Shown: positions 34,202 through 44,335 of the stretch, piece after piece | Layout: each line of letters opens with the position of its first letter | How positions within the stretch are numbered: the stretch's first letter is position 1 | Assembly: GCA_947561395.2 (NCBI GenBank) | Contig: OX387193.1 | Span: 31,118,276 to 31,182,275 of the forward strand | Reading direction: 5' to 3' | DNA from: Buxus sempervirens | Taxonomy: Eukaryota; Streptophyta; Magnoliopsida; Buxales; Buxaceae | DNA length: 64,000 bases | Program-made: the position numbers and the translations under genes | Notes under the pieces: model-generated | Seen by the model: only the letters and a program-made list of their open reading frames with translations | Told to the model about the DNA's origin: nothing | Database searches by the model: none

Positions 34202-37200
34202 TGTAAGCACCTCATTTTTGCATCTCCCAAAATGCAGAAAATAAAATTTTAATTGAAAAGTCAAACTTGAGAAAGTCAAAAAGTTGACTTTTTATCCGGT
34301 GCAAATCAATTACCATGCTTCCTACCATTGGAAAGAGGATTCCGATACGATTCTAATGGAACAGAGTTTGCTCAAATCGGAGTCCGGATGAAGAAGTTAT
34401 GGACTAGTCAAATCTGAGAAAAGCAGAAATTGACTTTCTGCTAAACCCCAGATCAGCTACCTCATTTGATACCAGCAGAAAGAGCATCTCAACACGATTC
34501 CAACGCAACTGAGTTTGCTAGAATCGGAGTCCCGGATAAGAAAATATGAGCAAAATCGGCTCCCGGACGGGGCCCGGCACTTCTGCTAAAAAACTCGAAT
34601 TTGCTGCTAAACTGAAATTCAGTGGATAGGGAATCTCGCACTGATTCCAACGCCACTAAGTTTGCTAAACTTGGATATCAGACGAGCGAGTTGTGGGCGG
34701 TTAAAGTTTCTGAAAATCTGCACACGTGGCAAATAGTGAAGAAAGAGCAACAAAATGAAAAGTTTTGAATTAAAAAAATAATATTTTTGCTAAAAATCTA
34801 ATTAAAGTATTTAAAATAAAAGAAAAAGAAAAAAAATTAAAAGATGCATGTGCATCCAAAACTTGAAACAAAAAATCCTAATATAATAATAATAAAAGTA
34901 CATAAGAAAATAAAAAGAAAATAAAATAAATAAATAAATATGTGGTTGGACGAATTCTCCATGTGGAGAATTCGTCCAAGCAAGACTTGGCCTCCAAGTT
35001 TACTTGGAGGCTAAGTCTTGAAACAATCATTGCTTATGTTTAAAAAAGGCATGAATGAGAAAGGGGTAAGGTTTTGGTGATGAAGTGCAAGAATAATTCT
35101 CTTTTGGTCATGCCTTATAAAAAGAAACCCTAACTCCAACCAAAGGATCGGCTCATATTTTTTGGGGATCTCTCCCACAAGCTCCATTCTCTCTCCCAAG
35201 CTTCTCCACCCCTCCTTGCCTTCCAAGCCCTCCAAACATTACTTGGAGGCTCTCCCACTCTTGTTTTTCTTCTTCTTCTCCACTCTCACTCAAGCAAAGG
35301 GGGAAGGCTTGCTGTTGGTGGTGCCAAGAGAGGCTCCAGCCTTGGTCCTAGCTCCAAGGAAGCTCCACACATCTTCTACAAGGGGTCAAAACCCAAGGTG
35401 AGCTTTCTTGGGCCATGTTCTTTAACATATGTAAATATGAGTTTATTTGGAGCATGTAAGTCCTCAAAGATGCTATAATATTCTGTTTGTGCATATTATG
35501 GATGTTTTGCTCTTGTATTATTACCTCTTCATGTCGTTTATGGATCATCACTCTTCTAAGGTAAGGAAGGTAAGTTTCCGTTAGTTTAAAGTGAGGAGGA
35601 GGGGACTCCTTAGTTGATCTAAATGGTCTAAAGGTCATTGTAGGTTTGCTGTATTTTTTTAGTGTAAAGCTGCTGTGTTGTTAGTGGTTTCTTTCCACTT
35701 AAAGGAGGAGTATGTTCCTCTAATGCAAGTCTAATGTATCCCCCAAGTAAACCCCCTTCTTTTCCCTTCCTTGGATATTATATTCTTAAACTAAGTGGGT
35801 AAGTTAGGACAACATATGATGCATGCTAGGTACGTTTTTTTTATTTTATTTTTATTTTTATATGATTAGATTGTTACTTTGCGGATGTGTGGATCTATCT
35901 CTATATGGAGCATATATGTTGTTACTTTTAAACCATGCAAGTATATCATTTTTGCTAGTTATTTTGCATGTTTGATCACGATGTTTTCACCCCATTAAGT
36001 TGCTGATTTCGGCTCCATGGAATCACTCTACTTGGTTTACTATCCATCCCACTTGCTCATTCACTTGTTCTCATGTCAATAGCATGTTTAGGTTTTCTAG
36101 GTATGCCATTATAAAATCTGTTTTCTACACTTTTTAAGCACAATAACATGCACTCACATATCTTGATATGAAACCTACCTATTAAAGCATGTCTCATATT
36201 GTTTGGCTATTTAATTTGTGTACCATGGTTGTCTCTTTTTGAGCATGAGATACCCAAAACAGGGAAGCTTGATCCCTGTTTAGGTGCTGGTCACATTGCA
36301 AGAGAAAGAAGGAGGGGGAGCCCCCACCCATTCCCTTTGAGTTTGGTTTTGAAAACCCCAAAGAAGAAGCCAAATGGCTTCATCCGGACCATTGTGGGCC
36401 CCCACAGGGGCCCACACAACTACTGAAACACCCCAAGGAGCCTAAGAATCCAACCCCAAGGCAAAAATCCAAAAAATTGGCTTTTGTAGGTTGATCCGGC
36501 AACTCGGGCCGGATCAACAGAGGCCCACTTGTAGCCGGCAAAAGATGTCGGATACACTGAGACTTGTGTGTAACCGGCATCTCAGGCCGGTTACACTGCC
36601 AGAATGTTGTTTTTACTGGTTTGTGATTTTGTGCTATGTTTTTTTGGTTTATTTGATCAAACCAGTCGAACCAGTAGGGTTTCCGGGTGACCCGGAAACC
36701 CAAGATGGGCCATGGACCAACCCGATCCAACTTGATTCCCGGTGGGCCTTCCAATGGGGCCCAACAAGCCCGACGAACTCATTTTTGTTAAAAAAAGATA
36801 AAATCAATCTATTTGAGTGGGCCACACCATTGGAGGCCCGCAAAAGCCCACTTGTGAAGCATGTTGATCATATTTATGCATGGTTTGGCCAAGGCAAAGG
36901 GCAGGGCCTATCGGGCCCACCAAGCCCATTAACCAACTAAGGTTAGGGTTTCAAAACCCTAGCTCAAGAAGTCTTGGGCTTTCAAACCCAAGCCCAGGTA
37001 AAGGGCCCCAAGCCCAAGGCCTAGCCCATTTTGGCACGGATAATCAAAGATAAACTAAATCATTTGACAACCAATAGTGGGGCCCACAAACCAACCTGGC
37101 CCACCTTAGCATAAAAATCACTTTAAATTCAACTCGAACCATTAAATAAAATCAATTCATTTGAACCAAGCCCAAAGGGCCTCTCAGGTTTAGACTGAGG

Positions 37201-37653
37201 CCCACCAAGGGAACATGTGGGCTTAACCAAGCCCACCAAAGGGATCCGCAGGCCTTCCAACGGAGCCCACCCAATCAGACTCACTTCATTCAATAATAAG
37301 AAGATAAAATCAAGTAAAGGGACCCACACCACTTTGGCGGTCCCGCCAGACTTAACCAAAATTGAATGCTGGATTAGGAATCGGGTGAGTGAGAGACCAA
37401 CTGAGTTGACTCAAACCAGGGAAACTTATGGGACCCGTCACTTGATGGGGTGGACTGGGGTGTCTACGGACTTCCCCAGACCGCAACTGAGAACCTACTT
37501 AGAATCTCAAGCCGCAGACCAAGCCTTAGTAGAAGAACTTAGGCACCCAGGTGTCTGCCTGCACCCCATCAGGCAGTGGCGACTCCAAACAAATCCCGAG
37601 GCACGCATCGTTTTGCGTGTGCCTCGTCGTGCGACCGAAATCGGGTGCACACA
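34202..37653 (+). mobile_element. Solo LTR (Tat family) inside the hAT transposase
   Basis: 3452 bp, TGTAAGCACCTCATTTTTGC...GGTGCACACA, with near-perfect duplication CAGTC (34197-34201) and CAATC (37654-37658). It carries two long hairpins upstream of TATA (34946-34979 and 34981-35020), TATA (about 35114-35124), donor-like CCAAGGTGAG (about 35393-35402), two 29-nt hairpins in the 3' half (36490-36518 and 36568-36596), and a GGGCCC-rich block (36680-37340). ORFs around 36490-37740 are shadows of this LTR. Confidence 0.94.
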
Positions 37654-38120
37654 CAATCCAAATCTAAATTGGATAGATATTTGGAGGAGAGTGTTGAAAA
37701 AGATGACTCTAATTTTGATATTTTGTGTTGGTGGAAGTTGATCAGTTCCAAATTTCAAGTGCTTTCTCACATAGCACGTGATGTTCTGGCAATTCCTGTA
37801 TCGACAGTAGCTTCAGAGTCAGCATTCAGTACAGGAGGCCGCGTACTTGATCAATTTCATAGCTCATTGACACCGAAACTTGTGAAGTGCTTGATTTGTG
37901 CACAGGATTGGTTACGGGCTTCTCCTACCCCGATTGAGATCGAGGAAAACCTAGCCGAGCTTGAGGAGGCTGAATCAAGTAACTTAAATGTTTTCTTATT
38001 ATCTAATATCTATTGCATGCTTGTTGAATTATTATTATTTCTGAATATGATGCTAATTTAATTTTTTTAAAATTTGCAGTCATAACCGACGAACCTGGCA
38101 TTACTGCTGGATCTCTTTAG
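37654..38120 (+). pseudogene. hAT transposase C-terminal dimerisation domain
   Basis: Resumes the transposase after the solo LTR: KLDRYLEESVEKDD, FDILCWWK, LSHIARDVLAIPVSTVASES, AFSTGGRVLDQFHSSLTP, LICAQDWLRA. This is the hAT C-terminal dimerisation region. A GT donor at 37979 and an AG acceptor at 38078-38079 would join to a short last exon ending TAG at 38118-38120 (the reading then ends ITDEPGITAGSL). This part is open, so the gene is broken only upstream. Confidence 0.93.
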
Positions 38121-38917
38121 GATACTATTATGTGATGCGTGGTTGTGACGCTATGTACTTGAGGTAAATAGATTTTTAAGATTCTAGTCTGTTTTAGGTA
38201 TTTGTTTATTACTATTTACATTGATAATTTTAATTTGTTTTTCTTATAATAACTTTTCAGGTGTAGAAAATATTCTTCAAATTTAATTATTTTGCTTTCC
38301 TTCTCTTTGGGTTTGCATTATGTTTTCTAATTCTTTCCTTGTTCTGCTTTGGATTTGAAGGGGATTTCTCCTGGCTTTGTGATGGAAAATCTGATTCGGG
38401 GTCTCTAATCTCTATGCATTCAAAGAACTATAATAGATGGTTTAAATTTGGTGTTTATCTTTCTTTTCATTTTGTTTTTGTTGGTAGGCTCTATTAGGAA
38501 ACATTACATAAGTTGTGACTCAACAAGGGACTGGGTTTTCTTGGTTGTTTCCTTTTGTTGTGCTGCTGTTAGCTTGTTAGCACTTAGCATCACATACTTT
38601 GGTGTTGGTTTATGAATTTTTTGGGCAGAACTGTTGGGAGCTTGATCCAGCTGCATTACCGGTTCTTTTATTATGTGCTGACTTAAGAGGTAGCATGGTA
38701 ATTTTTATCCCGTCGAATGCTTCATTTTATTCATGCAATGCCTCTATAGCCACAAATGTGTACCCAGAATTTTTACCATGTGAAGGAGAATGATTTGAGG
38801 AGAACTATTACAGGTGTTTAGTATAGTTAATTTCTTTCTCTTTTTCTTTTTTGGAATCAGTTCAGGCACTAACACATTGAATGGTGTATCCAAGGTTGCT
38901 TTTGTAAGTGTGCATAC
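38121..38917 (+). other. hAT 3' non-coding region
   Basis: AT-rich sequence after the transposase stop with no recognisable domain. It leads into the captured phosphatase fragment. Confidence 0.5.
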
Positions 38918-39034
38918 TTCTATACTCATCAATGCACCTGCATTGTTGAATTCTCCACAGTAGTTTGGAGCAGAGAATATGGTAACCAGCTGCCTGTCTG
39001 CAAAGAACTCATAGCCATCTTCCACAACCTGCTC
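38918..39034 (-). pseudogene. Captured fragment of a protein phosphatase 1 gene
   Basis: Minus-strand reading [19 protein letters not shown] then [17 protein letters not shown] is the C-terminal segment of a PP1-type Ser/Thr phosphatase catalytic subunit (plant TOPP class). The canonical FDNAG reads FNNAG. The codon just upstream of QVV, where PP1 has a metal-binding His, is Glu, so homology seems to begin there. Homology stops after about 39 codons. It lies antisense to the transposase, inside the hAT and near its right end. It is a transduplicated host-gene piece, not a working gene. Confidence 0.9.
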
Positions 39035-39394
39035 ATTATTTTCAGTTGACTAGGGAATCATTTAGTGTTGTCTTACAAGAAATAAGTGCACCACGTGTAT
39101 TTATGTTAAATGATAGTCAGGTTTGTTAATTGTGTCAAATGATTCTTATTCATCAGAAAAAAAAAAGGGTGTCTGATATGATTCTTTACACAATGTTGGT
39201 CAACTTAGATCAGAGGGACCTGGGCTTTTTCTTTTATTTTTAATTTTAATTTATTTTGCTTCCTCAAGTTTCCTGCTTTCTAAAAGGTTTCTTAGTAGGA
39301 ATATCAATAGCAGATAAGGTTTCTTTGAGATTGCACCTGTGTGCATGCAAGGGCTGCATCATGGCTGAACTATTACAGGTGTTTAACCCAATCC
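39035..39394. other. hAT region right of the captured fragment
   Basis: AT-rich, non-coding; no motif recognised. It might be further captured sequence of unknown origin. Confidence 0.45.
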
Positions 39395-39545
39395 GATCCG
39401 ATCCGAACCAAACCAAAGTACTTCGGTTCGGTTTTCGGTTTTAGGGTTTCAGTTTATAATTCCGTTCGGTTCGGTTTTGGGTTGAATATATGTAGGTTCA
39501 GTTTGGTCTTGGGTTGACATCAACCTGAACCGAACCGAACCAAGT
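39395..39545. repeat. hAT right subterminal repeats
   Basis: TTCGGTTCGG, CCGAACCGAACC and variants clustered within 160 bp of the right terminal inverted repeat, mirroring the left end. Confidence 0.8.
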
Positions 39546-39563
39546 TGCACCCCTAGCCCGCAC

Positions 39564-40416
39564 ACCATGTGCAGATTTTGAGATTTTCCCAGATTTCCGA
39601 GATTCTGGATAAGGTTTTGAATAGGGTTTTACCTACACATTGCAAGCAGGCAAAACACGTCCGCACAATATGTGCAGACGACCACGTGCTCTTTCTCATT
39701 TGACCTTTTTCTCTCTCCTAACAAAAGAATCGAATTTTATATTTTTTATTTATTTTAAATCAATAAAATGAGATATTTTGTGAAAAGTGATTATTTTATT
39801 CAAGATATTTTTAAGAAATTAATATTATATTGAAGATATTTTATCTCTCCCATCCTTTCGTCCTTTTGCTGCATTTTTACCACGTGGACAGCTTTCTGCA
39901 TGTCTTTCTTGTTTGACTGCTCATAACTTTCTCATCCGGACTCCAATTCTAGCAAACTCAATTGCTTTAGAACCAGGTCGGGATTCTCTATCCACTAAGA
40001 CAAAGTTTTGCAGTAGTTTCAAGTTTTGAGTAGAAAGCCGAACCCACGTCCAGAATTTTAATCAGCTCATAACTTCCTGATCCGGACTCCGATTCCAGCA
40101 AACTCAGTTGCGTCTGAACCGTGCCGAGATTCTGCATTTGCTGAGATAAAATTGGGTAGTTGACATGGGCTTGAGCAAAAAGCCAATTTTTGCTCCCCCT
40201 GGGTTTGACCAGCCCATAACTCCTTCATCTGAGCCCCGATTTCGGCAAACTCAATTGTGTCAAAACCATGTTGGAATTTCCTATTCAATGGGAAGAAGCA
40301 TGGTGTTCGATTTGCACCTAATCAAAAAGTCAACTTTCACCCCCTTAGGGTTTGACTTTTCAATTAGAGTTTTCATTTTCGGCATTTCTGGGAGGTGCAA
40401 AAACAAAGTGCTCACA
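39564..40416 (-). repeat. 5' LTR of the Tat-like element, U3 start side
   Basis: Continuation of the 5' LTR after the hAT insertion. Matches 4998-5894 of the 3' LTR (ACCATGTGCAGATTTTGAG onward) and ends at 40416 with minus-strand TGTGAGCACTTTG, a decayed form of the TGTAAGCACCTCA start. The flank 40417-40421 (acaat) is the right target duplication. Confidence 0.92.
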
Positions 40417-42505
40417 ACAATCTTGTTTAGTTTTCTACTGATTTTTTGTGGATTTCCAACTTACATTGATCATATTTCAAATTTGGGTTTGAGTTTTGTA
40501 TATAGAATGAGGTTTCATGTGTTATATTCTTGTTCATGTGGATTTGGGATGAATTTCTGTTTTGGAAGGTGTTTTGAAGTATGTCAAGATGTTTTATAGA
40601 AATGGTTTGTATGAGTTTGGTGATGAAAAATAGCCAAAAAATTTTCTAAACCCGAGCTGGAGATTAATCCTGAGCCAAAACCCCCCAAAAACAGTCACTA
40701 TTAGGACTAATCGCGTGATAGGATTAGCTCGGCAATTGGGCAATTAATCGTAAGCCCCGTTTTTGACAGTTTTTCAACACCCTTTTCCATTCACTTAAGT
40801 CTTTACACGTAAATAAGGTTTTACCCCCATTTGGAACCACTAAAATACTCTCAAGACCTAATTCCTTACCAATAAAAAGTCAAATTTCCAATTTATGCTT
40901 AAAATTTCAGTTTTGCTCGATTTTCATGAAAAAACACTTCTTAAGTTTGATACTCAAATGAGTAATTTAGAAGCCCATAAAATTCAAAAAAAAATTTCTA
41001 CCCTTCATTAGACTACGATCAAAATTTGAGCTCAAAACTCTGAGTAAATTTGTCTAAAAAAATCATATACCCAAAAAGTCAACGTTTTTAACCAGACTTA
41101 GAATATTTTTTAAGGTCAAAAACTTTTTGTCTCGGAATCCATTGATTTTTGGTATAGTGACTTTACTGGGAATCCTAAGACTATCCCACTCATAAAATAT
41201 GTATTTTAGGGATTTTATGGTATTCATTTTGATTGATTTGGATTTATGAAAGTGAGTTATGTGATTTGACAAGGCTCTTGGCCTTTGGTTCAGCGATGGA
41301 TGGGGAATACCACTTGGCCTCGGTTGGTTTGGTAGAGGATGGGGAATTCCACTTGGAATGTGTTATGGTTTGGCAATGGATGGGGAATTCCACTTGGCTT
41401 GGTTTGTGCACTGAAGCACTAGTTTTACTTATTGATTTGAATGATATGGTTTTGAGTTGTGAGTCATCTAATTGGACATTATTCTTAGTGTGGATCCATA
41501 GTGAGTCTAGTCAGTGTATTAGAGTTGGTTAGTTAGCTTTAATGTCCTTGTCCATATAACTTTCCACTGTGGGGTATCAGTGAGGCCCTCTTGGGGCATA
41601 GAAGTGCTGCGGCAACCACTCGCTGTGGGGTATCGGCGAGATGTTCATGTGATTCATATGGTATGGTTCAGCAGTGGATGGGGTATTCCACTTGGCTTTG
41701 ATTATTGGTTTGATTGTCACTTGTCAGCCCATACGTGAGTGCTCCACTTGCTGAATTGTCCCTAGTTAGACTTCTCTCTGTAAGTCGTGTAGGTGGCAAA
41801 TGGACAGTGGTCATTGATCTAATTTAAAGACACTAATTCACGAGTCCTACCAAGACATGCTTGCAGTGTATTATTGCTTTTATTGAAATGATTTCATGTG
41901 TTATCCGATTGTGATACTTTGACTTGGATTTACACTTTATATTTGAGAATATTATCATGATGTTATAAAATTGCATAAACTGCTTCTAGTCATGCATGTT
42001 TGCTACTTACTGGAACTTTCGTCTCACACATGTTTTGTTTTACTGGTTTTGCGTTCAGATCCTCTTGGCGAGCCACATATTGGGGCAAAGGTTGAAGGTC
42101 AGCTTGAGTACAGACCCGAGGACTACTACCACCCATTGTAGGGTTCTTCTTATGATGTTGTCTTTAGTTTTGGAAACTATAATTGGGATATGTAAATATT
42201 CTTTTGGACTTGTAAACTTGAGAGTTACCTTTAGATTATCACCCTTGTATATGATTGTTTATATGAGAGATAGAGAGGGTGAGCATTTAGTTGTCTTTTG
42301 TACAATCATATTTTTAAGGTTATTATACAAGTGACCTTTTGTTAGATGGATATTTTATTCCATGCTTCTTATACTATTATGCACTTTGATGATTACTTTG
42401 TAATTGCCCAGGTTGATTGTATTAGTTAGGTTCTTTTGTGCCCATAAGTAAGGCTCGAGGACGTGTTGGTTCCGTGATAGGGCAAACCGGTTTTGAAGCA
42501 CTACA
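40417..42505 (+). mobile_element. Family X solo LTR copy 1, right segment
   Basis: Continues X copy 1 after the Tat insertion and ends GAAGCACTACA at 42505, followed by GAGAA (42506-42510), the partner of the duplication at 1403-1407. It aligns in reverse complement with 43160-45190. It contains a GGATGGGGAATTCCACTTGG tandem (41293-41700) and an R-region-like signature (CTTACTGGAACTTTCGTCTC then a T-rich stretch ending CAG, about 42006-42058) shared in form with the Y LTR. Confidence 0.9.
41293..41700 (+). repeat. GATGGGGAATTCCACTTGG tandem in family X copy 1
   Basis: Three close units (about 41296, 41337, 41378) and one outlying unit (about 41674) of a 40-bp repeat, interspersed with a CTGTGGGGTATCRGYGAG repeat (41568 and 41623). 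The equivalent in copy 2 is 43870-44335. Confidence 0.8.
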
Positions 42506-42510
42506 GAGAA

Positions 42511-43159
42511 GAAAGGGAAATCAATGCCCAAGAGAGAGAAGAAGAAGATGAAAAACAAAAGAGAAGATCCAAGAGATTTGCGGGAACGTGAATTTCGTAT
42601 TGAGGCAAGTAGCAATCACTTGAAAACATGAGGAATTGCATGGTTGTCATGATTTCAGAAGATTTTTTATGTTTTGAATTAGATAAAATCATGTTTTGAG
42701 GAATCGAAAAATTTTCCGAGACGTTTCTATGATCTTGGAAGAATTTAAGAAAAATATTGATTTGATAAAGTTTGATCTTTGTAGACATCTATAAACCTGT
42801 AATTAATTGGTGAGAATAGGTTTAGAGTGTTGTAGAGATGATTTAGGTTAATTAAATGTAGATTTAGAGTAATTAAAAATCAAAGAAATATCACAAAATT
42901 AGGAAAATTGATAAACCCAGAAAAATTACCAGAATTGGGCGGGCACCCAACAGACCACTTGAGTGCCCATGTCAAGCGCCCACTGACAGATTTAGAAGTT
43001 TTGGAATTTTGAGTCCAAAGTATTATCCAACGATTTTTCTAGCAATTTAATAACTGTAACACTTGTATATGGGTTAATTTGAGGTGTGGGAAGTAACGAA
43101 ATTAAGTTTGGAATTAAAATCATTAATTTGGAACAATGAATATAAAGAGGTGCTTAAAA
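42511..43159 (+). mobile_element. Family Y LTR-like region, segment 2
   Basis: The 649 bases between the two family X insertions. The left part is GA-rich (42511-42580), leader-like; the rest is AT-rich and non-coding. Flanking duplications GAGAA and TAAAA show it was originally contiguous with 747-1407 and 47134-48547. Confidence 0.75.
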
Positions 43160-43869
43160 TGTAGCGCCCCAGATCCGGGTCTGCCCTATCACAGCACCAA
43201 CCCGTACCCGAGACCTACATATGGGCCCAATAGAACCTAATAAACACAATTTCCTGGGCAATTACAATGTAATTATCAAAGTGCATGACTAAAGAAGCAT
43301 GGAATAAAAATTTCCATCTAATCAAAATGTCATTTGTACTATAATCTCCAAAACATGATATATATGTGAATAAAATACAACTAAGGCAACTAACCATTTA
43401 CAATGATCTCTCCAAAATATATAGACATATACAAAAGATATCTCCCAAGAGTATAGGTCCAAGAATAATATTTACATCCCATATACAATCCCCAAGACAA
43501 AATACATCATTATAAAAAGAACCCTACTATGGTTGGTAGAAATCCTCTGGCCTGAACTAAAGCTCACCCTCAATGCCTGCCCCAATACGCGGCTCACCAA
43601 GCGGATCTGAAAACAAATCCGGTAAAACAAAACACGCGTGAGACTTAAAGTCCCAGTAAGCAGCAAACATGCATGTAGAGAAATAGTTTTTGCAATTTTG
43701 TAACATCATGATAATATTCACAAGTATAAGATACCAAATGTAAACTAAAACATCTCAAACAGATATAAAGTGTAATTCCAAGTCAAATATCTCAATCGGG
43801 TAATTCATGAAATCAAATCAACAATTCCAAGTCAAATATCCAAATCGGATTAATAATCGATGTCCAAGA

Positions 43870-44335
43870 TTAAGGCCAAGCGGAGTATTTCAACACTGCC
43901 GACGCACTCAAGGCCAAGTGGAGTACTTCTACACCGCCGACGCATCAAAGCCAAGTGGAATACCTCTACGTTGCCCGATGACTCAAGGCCAAGTGGTGTA
44001 CTTCTACGCTGCCCGATGAATCAAGGCCGAGCTAAGTACTTCTACACTGCCCCGGTTCATGAAAACCAAAGTCAATCAAACGAGTACCATGAAGCCAATA
44101 CCAACACACTAATTAGATTCACTGTGGATCCACACTAAGAGCAATGTCAAATTAGACGACTCATAAATCAAACAAACCATTCAATTCCAAGAGTAAAACT
44201 AGTGCTTAAACCAAAGCCAAGTGGAATTCCCCATCCACTATCAGTTCATGCCAATAGCAAGTGGAATTCCCCATCCACTGCCAATACATGCCAAGGGCAA
44301 GTGGAATTCCCCATCCACTGCCAATAAAACCATAG
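43870..44335 (-). repeat. 40-bp tandem repeats in family X copy 2
   Basis: About five units of AAGGCCAAGTGGAGTACTTC with CTACACTGCCGACG spacers (43870-44055), then three units of GCAAGTGGAATTCCCCATCC (about 44218, 44258, 44298). These correspond to the repeats at 41293-41700. Confidence 0.85.

Larger units (their letters stand above)
30449..39555 (+). mobile_element. hAT DNA transposon, autonomous-type but decayed
   Basis: Ends are TAGGGCTGCAACGTGG on the left and, inverted, TAGGGGTGCAACTTGG on the right, flanked by a perfect 8-bp duplication GCCCGCAC (30441-30448 and 39556-39563), the hAT hallmark. Subterminal regions are packed with GGTTCGG/CCGAACC repeats. It encodes a BED-finger hAT transposase in pieces, has a CT-rich 5' leader, a captured host-gene fragment near the right end, and a nested solo LTR (34202-37653). 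Without that LTR it is about 5.65 kb. Confidence 0.95.
2639..40416 (-). mobile_element. Nested Tat/Ogre-like Ty3/gypsy retrotransposon, full length with later insertions
   Basis: Complete element on the minus strand. It has a 3' LTR at 2639-5894, a 5' LTR starting at 40416 and ending at 28040, a PBS next to the 5' LTR, a polypurine tract next to the 3' LTR, and gag-PR-RT-RH-aRH-INT between. The TSD is gcaat (2634-2638) and acaat (40417-40421), and the sequence across it rejoins family X perfectly. The second RNase H after the normal one marks the Tat lineage (Ogre, Retand and relatives). Without its nested insertions it is about 19 kb, which fits large Tat elements. All ORFs carry stops or frameshifts. 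LTR-to-LTR identity looks mid-90s percent by eye, so it is not recent. Confidence 0.93.

Noticed and set aside
36491..36940. 149-codon ORF
   Set aside because: Lies wholly inside a solo LTR; both strands are open because of GC-rich GGGCCC repeats.
38744..39025. 93-codon ORF as a functional phosphatase gene
   Set aside because: Homology to PP1 covers only about 39 codons and lacks all upstream catalytic domain; the rest is unrelated sequence in a transposon.
42355..42788. Minus-strand ORFs across the copy 1 end of family X
   Set aside because: They cross the LTR boundary and TSD at 42505-42510, so they postdate the insertion and are chance.
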